A DNA stretch of 64,000 bases from Draconibacterium sp. (GCA_016705335.1 JADIYN010000078.1:62001-126000), one strand, 5' to 3'. Shown: positions 19,158 to 28,392, counted from the first letter of the stretch. A program made the numbers and translations. Notes: generated by a model not told the origin, from the sequence alone.

Positions 19158-19538
19158 TTATTTTCTTACATGTTCCGATTTTTCCGCTGTTTTTTGAGGT
19201 TCAGTTTCTTTGGTTTTCGATTTCAGATTTAATACCGGATGTAACGCAACTGTTAATGTTGTATCACTTTTAAGCACCAGCTTTTTCGAAAAATTTTGGA
19301 ATCCTTCGTGAGAAATTAATAATTCAACACTTCCCGGTTTAAGCATCAGACTGAAAAAACCACTTAAATTGGTAATTGTACCTATTCCTGAATTCGATTC
19401 AAGAATATTCACATTTTCCAGAGCAATTCCGGTTTTCTCATTAATAATATTTCCTGTAATCAGTAAAAACTGAGCATTCCCGTACATTGGAAAAAGCATA
19501 CAAATCAGGTAAAGATGAAAGGCAAAAATTGTTTTCAT
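19158..19538 (-). CDS. Small exported protein with carboxypeptidase-regulatory-like domain
   Basis: 126 residues: a signal peptide (MKTIFAFHLYLICMLFPMYGNAQ), then one CarboxypepD_reg-like beta-sandwich (ITGNIINEKTGIALENVNIL, SGIGTITNLSGFFSLML, VELLISHEGFQ), then a charged Lys/Glu-rich tail. This domain usually forms the N-terminal extension of TonB receptors. Here it is free-standing with no barrel. The gene is convergent with the PafA-like gene and divergent from the hydrogenase operon. The function is unknown. Confidence 0.75.
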   Translation of the reverse strand: MKTIFAFHLYLICMLFPMYGNAQFLLITGNIINEKTGIALENVNILESNSGIGTITNLSGFFSLMLKPGSVELLISHEGFQNFSKKLVLKSDTTLTVALHPVLNLKSKTKETEPQKTAEKSEHVRK

Positions 19539-19763
19539 TGATAAAATTGTTAATAGTATTCTGGCTTTAAGTAAGAACAGAAATTTACAAAAAAGGTTGC
19601 TTTCAATTTTATGATTTTTGAAAGTATTTTCAATCTTTTGAACAAGTTTATTTTATTAAAACTATGTTATAAAACAGGTCGAATTAAAACAATTGTCTCT
19701 TTTTGATTGGTAAGAATCAATCTATTAATAATTTACGAAGTTATCTGTTTAAAACAACATATA

Positions 19764-19787
19764 AACATGCTGAACAACAGGCATGTT
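19764..19787. promoter_or_regulatory. Dyad upstream of the hydrogenase promoter
   Basis: AACATGC (19764-19770) and GCATGTT (19781-19787) form a perfect inverted repeat around a 10-nt centre, about 38 nt upstream of the -7 element. Placement fits an activator or redox-responsive regulator site; the regulator is unknown. Confidence 0.4.
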
Positions 19788-19824
19788 AAGCAACATTAAA
19801 TGTATTTCTTATTAATCATCTGTT

Positions 19825-19832
19825 TACTTTTG
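19825..19832 (+). promoter_or_regulatory. -7 element of the hydrogenase operon
   Basis: TACTTTTG is a perfect TAnnTTTG match 125 nt before the hydC start. No clear -33 TTTG is present, which would suit an activator-dependent promoter. Confidence 0.5.
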
Positions 19833-19957
19833 TAAATATTGAATTGTTTTGAAACTGAAAAATCCGGGTTCAAAATCAATTGCACCGCTCCAGCCTTAAT
19901 TGGCGTACTTTTTATCAAAAAAACCATTAACCTATTTTATAACTCAAAGAAATCTTT

Positions 19958-20440
19958 ATGAATCCGATTAAATCATTAATTAAAGAAATGGCCGAAAAAC
20001 ATGGGAGGTCAAGGGAAAGCCTTTTGCCGATTATGCTTGCGGTTGTTGAACGCGAAAAATACCTTTCAGAATACTCGATGATTGAAATTGCAAGGCAAAT
20101 TGACATTCCAGCCGCTGAGGTGTACGGAACAGCAACGTTTTATTCATTTATCGAAACAAAACCAACAGGCCAGTATATTATCAGAATTTGCAAAACTATT
20201 ACCTGTGCAATGAAAGGTAAAAACCAGGTACTATTTGCCATTCAGGACATGTTGAAAATTAAACTTGGAGAAACAACCCCTGATAAACGTTTCTCACTGC
20301 TCGAAACCAATTGCCTTGGCTGGTGTCACAAAGCACCGGCAATGATGATCAACAATGAGGTTTATACCGAACTGACCCCTGAAAAAGTAAGGGATATTTT
20401 ATCAGGTTACATAAAAATTAACGAACAAATAATAAACTGA
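19958..20440 (+). CDS. hydC: [FeFe] hydrogenase subunit, NuoE-like [2Fe-2S] protein
   Basis: A 160-residue thioredoxin-like ferredoxin. The four cluster cysteines are C78 and C83 (ICKTITCAMKG) and C119 and C123 (NCLGWCHKAP), the NuoE/HndA spacing. The N-terminal helical region (LLPIMLAVVEREKYLS, IPAAEVYGTATFYSF) is typical. It should pass electrons between the flavin subunit and the hydrogenase subunit in the cytoplasm. It is the first gene of a three-gene operon, with hydB starting 6 nt after its stop. Confidence 0.92.
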   Translation: MNPIKSLIKEMAEKHGRSRESLLPIMLAVVEREKYLSEYSMIEIARQIDIPAAEVYGTATFYSFIETKPTGQYIIRICKTITCAMKGKNQVLFAIQDMLKIKLGETTPDKRFSLLETNCLGWCHKAPAMMINNEVYTELTPEKVRDILSGYIKINEQIIN

Positions 20441-20445
20441 AAACC

Positions 20446-21630
20446 ATGGCAATTTCACATCAGTTAAAAAGGGTTGATTTTATTTTCAATAATGAAAATG
20501 ATTGGGAAAAGGTTTTATCGGCAACACTAAAAAAGAAACCGGTTGATTTAATAAACGAACTCATCAGTTCCGAACTAAAAGGCCGCGGTGGCGCAGGTTT
20601 TCCGACAGGCCTGAAATGGAAACTGGCTTCAGAAGCAAAAGCCGATGCAAAATATATTATTTGCAATGCTGACGAAGGCGAACCAGGAACATTTAAGGAC
20701 CGGGAGATTTTATCGAAAGTACCGTACAAAGTACTAACTGCAATGGCAGTTTGCGGTTACATAACCGGGGCAAAAGAAGGTTTTATTTACCTGCGTGGCG
20801 AATACAAATTTCTTGAACCTGAACTAAATAAAGCCATCGATGAATTTCAATATTATTGCAAAGAAATTAAGTTCGAATTTAAAATTACAATATTCATGGG
20901 TAGCGGAGCCTACATTTGCGGCGAAGAAACCGCTCTCATGGAATCAATGGAAGGCAAGCGCGGCGAACCACGGAATAAACCACCATTTCCAACTCAGGCG
21001 GGTTATTTGGGCAAACCAACTGTAATCAACAATGTTGAAACACTTGTTCATACTTTTACCATTTTTAAATATGGCGCAAAAAAATTCTACGATTTAGGTG
21101 TTCAATATTCGCGTGGCACAAAACTATTCTCTGTTTCGGGCGACACTCCAAAACCAGGTATTTATGAACTGGAACTTGGCATGAGCCTGCAGGATTTTGT
21201 GTATGAATTTGGAGATGGTGACACAAAAGCGGTTCAGGTTGGCGGTGCTTCTGGTTTTTTGGTGCCACGGAAAAAATTCAAAGATGCTGCAATTGGTTTT
21301 AAGGGGAAACTAACGGGAATTTCGTTGCCAACCGGCGGCTCGATGATGCTTTTCAATAGTTCACGCTCGATGTACAATGTGCTTGACAATTATCTTGAAT
21401 TTTTCAGGGAAGAATCCTGTGGACAATGCACACCATGCAGGGTTGGTTGCCAGCAACTTTTACTGGGAATAAAAGCAGTAAAACGAGGTGAAAAACCAGC
21501 CTCATATCTCGATAAACTTTTGCGGCTTACAGAAACAATGCAGTTAACTGCAAAATGTGGTTTAGGCCAGTCTGTTGCAAATTCATTTTCTTCGATTGTT
21601 GAAAATTTTCAGGAAGAAATGATTTATTAA
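20446..21630 (+). CDS. hydB: [FeFe] hydrogenase flavin subunit, NuoF-like, minimal form
   Basis: The FMN/NAD(H)-binding core is complete: GRGGAGFPTG (46-55), NADEGEPGTFKDRE (74-87), GSGAYICGEETAL (152-164) and the [4Fe-4S] ligands C325, C328, C331 and C371 (ESCGQCTPCRVG). At 394 residues it lacks both the N-terminal thioredoxin-like [2Fe-2S] domain and the C-terminal two-[4Fe-4S] ferredoxin domain of full-length HydB (about 600 residues). The gaps to its neighbours (5 and 21 nt) leave no room for them, so the shortness is real. It would oxidise or reduce NAD(P)H; ferredoxin coupling is doubtful. Confidence 0.9.
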   Translation: MAISHQLKRVDFIFNNENDWEKVLSATLKKKPVDLINELISSELKGRGGAGFPTGLKWKLASEAKADAKYIICNADEGEPGTFKDREILSKVPYKVLTAMAVCGYITGAKEGFIYLRGEYKFLEPELNKAIDEFQYYCKEIKFEFKITIFMGSGAYICGEETALMESMEGKRGEPRNKPPFPTQAGYLGKPTVINNVETLVHTFTIFKYGAKKFYDLGVQYSRGTKLFSVSGDTPKPGIYELELGMSLQDFVYEFGDGDTKAVQVGGASGFLVPRKKFKDAAIGFKGKLTGISLPTGGSMMLFNSSRSMYNVLDNYLEFFREESCGQCTPCRVGCQQLLLGIKAVKRGEKPASYLDKLLRLTETMQLTAKCGLGQSVANSFSSIVENFQEEMIY

Positions 21631-21651
21631 TAACCGGTAAAACTCAAGAAA

Positions 21652-23441
21652 ATGGCAAATACAATAAATATTTCAATAAACGGTTTCCAGGTGGAAGTTG
21701 AAAAAGGAAAAACAATTCTTCAGGCAGCCGAATCACAGGGAATAACTATTCCGACACTTTGCTACCACAAAGATTTATGTGTGGCCGGAAACTGCCGCGT
21801 TTGCGTGGTTGAAGTTGCCGGGCAAACACGATTATCCGCGGCCTGCGCCACCCCTTGCGATGAAGGAATGGAAATATTGACAAACAGCCTTAAAGTTCGA
21901 AATTCAAGAAAACATATTATCGAACTTTTACTGGCGGAACATAATGCAGACTGCACAAAATGTTACCGCAATGGAAATTGCGAGTTGCAAAAACTTTCGT
22001 CGGAATATAAAATAATGACACAGGATTTTATTGAGCTGGCACCACTTAAAAAATATTCAATCGATATGTATTCGCCGTCAATTATTAAAGATGACAGCAA
22101 ATGTATCCGTTGCCAGCGTTGTGTGCGCACCTGTGCCGAATTGCAGGGTGTAAATGCATTAACCGTTGCCCACAAAGGCGATAAAATGAAGATCACTACT
22201 TTCTTCGAAAAACACATGCGCGACGTGGTTTGTACCAATTGCGGACAATGTGTAAACCACTGCCCTACCGGGGCTTTGGTCGAAAAAATTATATTGAAGA
22301 AGTGTGGGAAGCCATTGCGAACCCGGTAAAACATGTGGTTGTTCAAACCGCCCCGGCAGTGCGCGTTGGTTTGGGTGAAGAATTGGGACTAAAACCAGGT
22401 TCAAGGGTTACCGGACAAATGGTGGCTGCTTTAAAACGACTTGGTTTTGATGCCGTTTTAGACACTGATTTCACAGCCGACCTCACAATTATGGAAGAAG
22501 GTACAGAATTGCTTACCCGCTTGAAAAAAGTGTTGGTTGACAAGGATGAAACTGTCAGTTTACCAATGGCCACTTCATGTTCGCCAGGTTGGATTAAATA
22601 CATTGAACATATGTATCCCGAATATCTCGACAACCTTTCAACCTGCAAATCACCGCAGCAAATGTTTGGTGCGCTGGCAAAAACCTATTACGCCAAAGCA
22701 AGGAATATTGAACCGGAAAATATAGTTTCAGTTTCGATAATGCCCTGCACAGCCAAAAAATTTGAGGCTTACCGGCCGGAAATGCACGATAGCGGTTACC
22801 GCGACGTTGATTATGTTTTGACTACCCGCGAATTTGCAATACTGATAAAACAAGCCGGCCTCGATTTCAATAAACTCGAACCAGCTAAATATGACAGACT
22901 GATGGGAGATTCGACAGGTGCAGGTGCGATTTTCGGAGCAACCGGCGGAGTTATGGAAGCTGCATTGCGAACAGTCTATGAACTGGTTACAGGAAGGGAA
23001 GTTCCTTTTAAAAACCTGAATATTGAACCTGTTCGTGGAATGGAAGGCATAAAAGAAGCTACAATAAAAATAGAAAACCCTTTAAAAGAGTGGGCATTTT
23101 TAGACGGGGTTGAACTAAAATGCGCTGTTGCACACGGATTAATAAATGCCAAAACTGTGATGGATTCAGTAAAATCCGGTAAATCCAGTTACCATTTTAT
23201 AGAATTCATGGCTTGTCCGGGTGGTTGTCTTGGAGGTGGTGGACAACCCATTCCAACCAATCCAGAAATACGTAAAAAACGTGCTGAGGCAATTTATGCC
23301 GAAGATGGTGCCTTAACACTTCGGAAATCGCATGAAAACCCCGAAGTACGGAAATTGTACAAGGATTTTCTGAAACACCCGCTTAGCGAAACTTCGCACC
23401 ATTTGCTGCACACGAAATATACAAAGAGAGAAAGGTACTAA
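21652..23441 (+). CDS. hydA: [FeFe] hydrogenase catalytic subunit (one frame break)
   Basis: Catalyses H2 production or uptake. Domains in order: plant-type [2Fe-2S] (C37, C48, C51, C65), His-Cys3 [4Fe-4S] (H97, C101, C104, C110), and two [4Fe-4S] motifs (C151/154/157/161 and C194/197/200/204). The H-cluster domain follows, with all three signatures: TSCSPGWIKY, IMPCTAKKFE and EFMACPGGCLGGGGQP. About 595 residues, as in trimeric group A enzymes. The frame breaks at the A6 run 22283-22288; a seventh A restores VEKNYIEEVWE across the junction. No HydE, HydF or HydG maturase gene is in the window. Confidence 0.94.
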
Positions 23442-23531
23442 ACAGCCCGAAACTCCAGTATTTAATCGAAGAATTAAAAAGAAAAATTACCATGAATATC
23501 ATGTGTAAGTTTTAAATGTTCAATTAACAGC

Positions 23532-23560
23532 TTTGCAAAATTAAAAATCCGGTATCTTTG
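23532..23560 (+). promoter_or_regulatory. Promoter for ogt
   Basis: TTTG (23532-23535), a 17-nt spacer and a perfect TATCTTTG (23553-23560). The start codon at 23577 is 16 nt downstream. This is the clearest promoter in the window. Confidence 0.7.
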
Positions 23561-23576
23561 TATCGGATTTTTTTTT

Positions 23577-24065
23577 ATGGAAAATATATTTAAAACAACT
23601 ATTGAAACCCCTGTTGGTTTTCTGGAATTAACCGGCGATCAACATTTTTTATTGTCTGTTTCATTTGTCGAAATGCCAGGTGTGATTACCGATTTTCAAC
23701 CCGATATTTTACAAGATTCTGTTGTACAAATTCTTGAATACTTCGATGGAAAGCGAAAAGAGTTCGATCTCAAATTACAACCGGCCGGAACAGATTTTCA
23801 ATTGAAAGTTTGGGAAGAAGTAAAAAAAGTACCTTTTGGCAAAACGGTTTCTTACCTTGACATTGCAATAAAAACAGGTTCTAAAAACAATACACGCGCA
23901 GTTGGTTTGGCCAACGGAAAAAACCCAATTCCAATAATAATTCCATGTCACCGGATAATAGGCACAAACGGAAAACTAACCGGTTATGCAGGAGGCCTTG
24001 AAAGAAAAAAAATGTTGCTTCAACATGAATTGCAATTTGCCGGCAAAATGGGGTTGTTGTTTTAG
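23577..24065 (+). CDS. ogt: Methylated-DNA--protein-cysteine S-methyltransferase
   Basis: A 162-residue suicide DNA-repair protein that transfers the alkyl group from O6-alkylguanine to its own cysteine. The acceptor is C124 in IIPCHRIIG. The winged-helix segment FQLKVWEEVKKVPFGKTVSY and the RAVGLANGKNPIPI stretch are standard. The length equals the Ogt/MGMT core, without an AdaA domain. It is a single gene with its own promoter, and nothing suggests an Ada-type regulon. Confidence 0.95.
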   Translation: MENIFKTTIETPVGFLELTGDQHFLLSVSFVEMPGVITDFQPDILQDSVVQILEYFDGKRKEFDLKLQPAGTDFQLKVWEEVKKVPFGKTVSYLDIAIKTGSKNNTRAVGLANGKNPIPIIIPCHRIIGTNGKLTGYAGGLERKKMLLQHELQFAGKMGLLF

Positions 24066-24078
24066 GGCGGAGAGCTGA

Positions 24079-24113
24079 GGGCAGAGGGCAAAGGGCAAAG
24101 GGCAGAGGGCGGT
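24079..24113. repeat. 7-nt G-rich tandem repeat
   Basis: Five units in a row: GGGCAGA, GGGCAAA, GGGCAAA, GGGCAGA, GGGCGGT. It lies between the convergent ogt and methyltransferase genes. The G runs stand out in this AT-rich context. No function is apparent. Confidence 0.6.
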
Positions 24114-24153
24114 GAGCAGGATGAATTGTATTAATCTTACACTTTTACAATAT

Positions 24154-24933
24154 TCATTTTAAAGCACTTAACACCAATGGCAGGTGTTTTCCACCAAATG
24201 GTTCACGTTTGAAATTTGAGAACAGTTCTATTTCTTTGAAACCCGTATTTTTCAGCAAATCAGACAAATCAGCGCTTGTTAATGCAAAAAGTATAGTTTC
24301 ATTGGTTAAGGTGTGTTCTTCTTTTTTAATTTCCAGTTGGGTTTGAAAACGAATAAGCGGGCTGTTTTCATCGATAACATATTTACGTATAAAGCAGATA
24401 TTATCGGTATCGATAACGGGAAGGTTGGTAATCTTTTCGTTTAAAATATAATCGTAATTGAGTATTTGCATCAGAAAACGGCCGTTGGTTTTTAAAACAG
24501 TAAAAACGCCTTTTAACATTTGCCTCATCAAATCAATTGATGGCAGATGTACCAAAGTATTTCCAAAACATAAAACAACATCAAATTGCTCATCATGAAA
24601 ATCGGTTTCAAGTTCAAGCATATTTCCGATTTGAAAAACAGGTAGTGCGAATTCCAGTTCGTGTTTTTCTATAACAGCAGATCCAAATCCGCTGCGCCCG
24701 GTTGCCTGTGCAAGCAAATTTTCATTCAAATCGATAGCAGTAACTTTTACCTTTTCATGGGCCAGCTGAAAAGCCAGTTCGCCGGTGGCACAGCCAATAT
24801 CTAATATTTGTTTTCCTGCCAAATCCCCTGCCTCGTTTTTCACAAACTCCAGCTGCATGGGTTGGTACGGAAATATTTCAGAATAATACTTCGAAATTGA
24901 CGTATAAAACTGGTTTTGTTCGTCGTTCATCAT
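24154..24933 (-). CDS. Class I SAM-dependent methyltransferase
   Basis: 259 residues with motif I ILDIGCATGELAFQLA (near 43-58), motif II acidic residue in VTAIDLNENLL, and post-motif VVLCFGNTLVHL. An ATG appears twice at the start (MMNDEQ). The C-terminal half has the beta-strand pattern of small-molecule methyltransferases (FKEIELFSNFKREPFGGKHLPLVLSA). The substrate is not identifiable. The gene stands alone. Confidence 0.85.
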   Translation of the reverse strand: MMNDEQNQFYTSISKYYSEIFPYQPMQLEFVKNEAGDLAGKQILDIGCATGELAFQLAHEKVKVTAIDLNENLLAQATGRSGFGSAVIEKHELEFALPVFQIGNMLELETDFHDEQFDVVLCFGNTLVHLPSIDLMRQMLKGVFTVLKTNGRFLMQILNYDYILNEKITNLPVIDTDNICFIRKYVIDENSPLIRFQTQLEIKKEEHTLTNETILFALTSADLSDLLKNTGFKEIELFSNFKREPFGGKHLPLVLSALK

Positions 24934-24958
24934 ACTGTTCTTTAAGTTCCGGAGTTCA

Positions 24959-24976
24959 TCCCGATAGCTATCGGGA
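24959..24976. repeat. 18-bp perfect palindrome, likely dispersed repeat
   Basis: TCCCGATAGCTATCGGGA is self-complementary over its whole length. It sits upstream of the methyltransferase gene and downstream of the DUF2807 gene. I associate the core CCCGATAGCTATCGGG with abundant Bacteroidota intergenic palindromes. No T-run follows, so it is a poor classical terminator. Confidence 0.6.
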
Positions 24977-25042
24977 CATCGTTCAATTGCCCGGTTCGTA
25001 TATTTTTCAATTTAAAATATGGGATAATCCGAAGCATTATAA

Positions 25043-25770
25043 TTATTCAATATTTCGTTTTACTGAACCAAGTCCATCAATATATTGGGTTACTTTCGGA
25101 TTGCCTTTGTAGCTGAGTTTACCAACGCCTTCAATTTTGGCATTTATACTTTCTGTTGCATAAACAGTGCCAGTCCCAAATCCGGCAGTAGTAAAACTCA
25201 CATCTTTTGTTTTTAACTCGTCAGCATCAACATGACCTGCGCCTTTAATTGTAATATCCAACGCATTGGTTACACCATTTAATTCAAACAAAAATCCTCC
25301 CTCTCCATAAATTTTAACCTTGTCTGCTTTCAAATACAAATCAACATTTGCACCTCCTTCAATATTTACAGTTAAATTATTTAAATCGAGATAACCGTTT
25401 GTCTTCATGTTAACTCCACCTTCAATTCTTAGATTTTCGAGCGTTTTAAACGTAATATACAAACTAACTCTACTGTAACTTAACAGTGATTGATCCAATT
25501 TAATGTCAACTTCATTTTGATTTCTTTTGATTTTTATATCATCAAATAAGTCTTCGTTTGTAGTTTTACAGTTACAACGCACTGTTCGCCCTGGACAAGG
25601 TAAACCTTAAAAGCGCCTTCTATCGAAATTTCTGAAAAGTCACCAACTTCAAATTTTTTGATTCCCAACCTTCTTCTTCCTGTGCAATGACTGCAATTGA
25701 AAAGGTTATGATTAAAATTGCTGATAATACAAGTTTGATTTTCAGGATAAAACTTTTTAATGGTTTTCAT
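25043..25770 (-). CDS. DUF2807 (head GIN domain) exported protein (three frame breaks)
   Basis: The second half reads as repeated short beta-strands (LRIEGGVNMKTNGYLDLN, LTVNIEGGANVDLYLKADKV, ITIKGAGHVDADELK), the DUF2807 beta-solenoid pattern. Restoring single bases near 25745, 25660 and 25560 gives a start MKTIKKF, a signal peptide (LVLSAILIITFSIAVIAQ) and then KKFEVGDFSEISIEGAFKVYL, the conserved DUF2807 entry. About 240 residues. Such proteins are thought to be surface or periplasmic; no activity is established. It stands alone. Confidence 0.8.
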
Positions 25771-25892
25771 TCATTAAAACTACGTTCATGGTTAACGTTA
25801 TACTTTTAAAATTCGATGAATAGACCATTTTTATGGGTTAACCACCGATATAAAGGTATTATTTAACAAGGAGTCGCTCATTATTTCAAAGC

Positions 25893-26484
25893 TTAACACT
25901 TTTGCAATTTCCATAAAAATCCAACACCGTAAAAAACAGACCCAATCCCAATAACTGTAACGAGCAAATCAATAGTGTAAAGTGAAGAGGTTGAAACCAG
26001 CAGTTTTACAACATATGCAACGGCTAAAACCAACAATACAAACAGAAGGACAACCAATCTTTTATCCAATTTTCGCATCAACTGATATGAAGCAAAAATC
26101 CAGACAGCACCTAAAACAAAGATTAATATACCTTCAATACTTTGTGTCTCAACAATTTTTATTCCACCAAAAACCAGCGGTATTGCGCCTAAAACAAGCA
26201 ATGACCGGGAAATGCTTTTTCTGAATTTACCGCGCGTTTTTTCGTTCTCGATGGTTGGGAACATTGAAAATTTATCGGGCATGTGTTTATATTCCTTTGC
26301 AAATAAATCCTGTTCAGAATAAATAATCCCCCGTCTGATTGCTTCCCTGAATGGCAAAGTCAGCTGCGTCTTTCTGATAGAGCTTTCTTTTTTTCAATAC
26401 AATCCTGAGTTCTTCGTCTGAGTAAGCCGAAATTATCTGCTTAAATTCAGGTGCTTTTGCTTCATCATTTGATTTTTCGGTCAT
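25893..26484 (-). CDS. Hypothetical membrane protein with cytosolic N-terminal segment (one frame break)
   Basis: Starting at the ATG at 26484 (MTEKSNDEAKAPEF), the N-terminus includes YSDEELRIVLKKRKLYQKDA. After a break near 26350 it continues EAIRRGIIYSEQDLFAKEY and then four or so transmembrane helices (LLVLGAIPLVFGGIKIV, ILIFVLGAVWIFASY, LVVLLFVLLVLAVAYVVKLL, LLVTVIGIGSVFYGVGF). About 195 residues. The N-terminal segment resembles a short Bacteroidota motif found before membrane domains. Function unknown. Confidence 0.65.
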
Positions 26485-26499
26485 TTTGAGATACTTTTA
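26468..26499 (+). promoter_or_regulatory. Putative promoter for the alcohol dehydrogenase
   Basis: TTTG (26468-26471), a 20-nt spacer and TACTTTTA (26492-26499, one mismatch to TAnnTTTG). It lies 37 nt before the ATG and overlaps the 5' end of the divergent membrane-protein gene. Confidence 0.45.
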
Positions 26500-26535
26500 C
26501 GGGCACAAATTTCACTAAAATTAAAACAAATAACG

Positions 26536-27690
26536 ATGTATAATTTTGAATTCAAAAATCCGGTAAAGATTATTTTCGGAAAAGACACAATTTCGAAAGT
26601 TGTAACAGAGATTCCGAAAAATGCCAAGATATTGATGACTTATGGAGGGGGGAGCATAAAACAAAATGGTGTTTACGACCAGGTAAAAAATGCTTTAAGT
26701 GAAGTTGAACTTTTTGAATTTGGTGGTATTGAAGCAAATCCGCATTATGAAACCTGTATGAAAGCAGTTGAAATAGTTAAATCCGAAAAAATTGATTTTT
26801 TGCTTTCTGTTGGCGGAGGTTCAGTTTTGGATGCCACTAAATTTATAGCTGCCGCTGCTTTGTACACAAATGGCGATCCATGGGATATACTTGCCAAAAA
26901 TAAGCCAGTTAAAGATGCACTCCCAATTGGTGCCGTATTAACATTACCCGCAACAGGTTCCGAAATGAATGGAAATTCGGTTATTACACGTGTTTCAACC
27001 ACCGAAAAAATGGCATTTGGTTCACCGAAAGTAATGCCTCAGTTTTCCATCCTCGACCCGCAATGTGTTTATACACTTCCTGATAAACAAATTGCAAATG
27101 GTGTCGTTGATGCGTTTGTGCATGTAATGGAGCAATATCTTACATTTCCTGTCAATTCACCAATTCAGGACAGGTTTGCCGAAAGTATTTTAACTACTTT
27201 GATTGAAGAAGGTCCTAAAGTTTTAGCCAATAAAAAAGAATACGAAGCTGCAGCAAATTTTATGTGGAGTGCAACTGTTGCGTTGAACGGTTTAATTGGA
27301 GTAGGTGTTCCTCAGGATTGGGTAACACATATGATTGGGCATGAATTAACAGCGTTTCATGGAATTGACCATGCACGAACACTTGCCATTGTTTTGCCCG
27401 GCGTAATGAATATTAAACGTGAAAATAAAAAGGACAAAATACTTCAATACGGTGAAAGGATTTGGGGAATAAACAGTGGCACTGATGATGAAAAAATTGA
27501 TGCGGCAATTGCAAAAACCGTTGAATTTTTTGAATCTGTTGGACTACCCACAAAATTGCCGGCTTACAATGTTGGTGAAGAAACCATTGCAAAAATTGTT
27601 GCCCGTTTCGAAAAACGCCCGTATAAATTAGGCGAAAAAGCTGATATTGATTTCCGTCAGGTGGAGCAGATCTTAAAGGACCGGCTTTAA
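26536..27690 (+). CDS. YqhD-like iron-containing alcohol dehydrogenase
   Basis: A 384-residue group III alcohol dehydrogenase that would reduce aldehydes with NAD(P)H. The nucleotide site is GGGSVLD (93-99), after the GGGS of TYGGGSIKQNG. Metal ligands match YqhD spacing: D192, H196, H265 and H279 (VDAFVHVMEQY; DWVTHMIGHELTAFHGIDHA). The gene is intact, with its own promoter and a strong terminator. Likely role: disposal of toxic short-chain aldehydes or fermentative alcohol formation. Confidence 0.93.
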   Translation: MYNFEFKNPVKIIFGKDTISKVVTEIPKNAKILMTYGGGSIKQNGVYDQVKNALSEVELFEFGGIEANPHYETCMKAVEIVKSEKIDFLLSVGGGSVLDATKFIAAAALYTNGDPWDILAKNKPVKDALPIGAVLTLPATGSEMNGNSVITRVSTTEKMAFGSPKVMPQFSILDPQCVYTLPDKQIANGVVDAFVHVMEQYLTFPVNSPIQDRFAESILTTLIEEGPKVLANKKEYEAAANFMWSATVALNGLIGVGVPQDWVTHMIGHELTAFHGIDHARTLAIVLPGVMNIKRENKKDKILQYGERIWGINSGTDDEKIDAAIAKTVEFFESVGLPTKLPAYNVGEETIAKIVARFEKRPYKLGEKADIDFRQVEQILKDRL

Positions 27691-27718
27691 TAAAAAATAA
27701 AACCATATTTTAATAAAC

Positions 27719-27750
27719 AAAAACTACCGGCCATTCAACCGGTAGTTTTT
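27719..27750. terminator. Bidirectional rho-independent terminator
   Basis: A 12-bp perfect stem AAAAACTACCGG (27719-27730) / CCGGTAGTTTTT (27739-27750) with an 8-nt loop and flanking A and T runs. It lies between the convergent dehydrogenase and small exported protein genes and can serve both. Confidence 0.88.
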
Positions 27751-27805
27751 TATTTTATATTCATTTTTTTGAACCTGGAGCCTGGAACCTGAAACACGGA
27801 ACTTA

Positions 27806-28282
27806 CTATTCCTTCACTTCAAATTCACCAATTAAAGGAATTTCCATGGCAAGTTGCTGCCGAATTATATTTTCGAAAAACATTTCGGCCTGAATAAACT
27901 GGGCTGCAGTAACTGAAGAAATTGATTTGGACATAATTTTATAGGTCTTTTCCCACAATTTTATAAACTCCATATTTATTTCGAATGTGGTTTTCATCAG
28001 TGCATCTGCATCCAAATCAGAGAGGCTGTCATATTTATCGGCATAATTTTCAATATTTTTCACGCGTTTCACACCAATTTCTTTGCGCGATATTTCATAC
28101 TCATTATACAAATTCCAAAACAAAACCGACTGATCCGGTGTAAGTTTCATGTGTTTTGCAATAAGTTCCTGCTTTTGCATTCCGTAAACGCTTTGTATTA
28201 AATCAACATCATCAACTTTTGATTGAGCTTGTGCACAAAAAATAATAAGGAAAATTACAGCAGATAGTATTATTCGTTTCAT
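27806..28282 (-). CDS. Small exported helical protein of unknown function
   Basis: 158 residues with a signal peptide (MKRIILSAVIFLIIFCAQAQS) and an otherwise all-helical sequence. The segment MKLTPDQSVLFWNLYNEYEISRKEI is reminiscent of the LTPEQ helices in Spy/CpxP-type periplasmic chaperones, but the family signatures are not clear enough to assign it. Expected location is the periplasm. It has a good upstream promoter and shares the terminator at 27719-27750. Confidence 0.75.
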   Translation of the reverse strand: MKRIILSAVIFLIIFCAQAQSKVDDVDLIQSVYGMQKQELIAKHMKLTPDQSVLFWNLYNEYEISRKEIGVKRVKNIENYADKYDSLSDLDADALMKTTFEINMEFIKLWEKTYKIMSKSISSVTAAQFIQAEMFFENIIRQQLAMEIPLIGEFEVKE

Positions 28283-28331
28283 AGCTATTAATGATATATT
28301 GCCAATATTTATGGCTTGTTACAATTTCACA

Positions 28332-28362
28332 CAAAGTTAAATATACTGAGTACAGTTAACAA
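28332..28362 (-). promoter_or_regulatory. Promoter for the small exported protein
   Basis: On the minus strand TTG (28360-28362), a 20-nt spacer and a perfect TAACTTTG (28332-28339). The start codon is about 50 nt downstream. Confidence 0.65.
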
Positions 28363-28392
28363 GATGAAAGTATTTAAAACAAAAAAATGTCG

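Larger units (their letters stand above)
19539..19957. other. Regulatory gap before the hydrogenase operon
   Basis: 419 nt of AT-rich non-coding DNA between divergent genes. It holds a dyad at 19764-19787 and a -7 element at 19825-19832, listed separately. About 120 nt of presumed leader then precede hydC. I see no ORF or recognisable riboswitch. Confidence 0.6.

Noticed and set aside
22230..22329. Programmed ribosomal frameshift in hydA
   Set aside because: The A6 run resembles a slippery site, but similar one-base breaks occur in many unrelated genes in this window, so a sequencing indel is the simpler explanation.
21762..22648. Minus-strand open frames opposite hydA
   Set aside because: These are the reverse complement of conserved Fe-S motifs; the high cysteine or histidine content is a mirror artefact.
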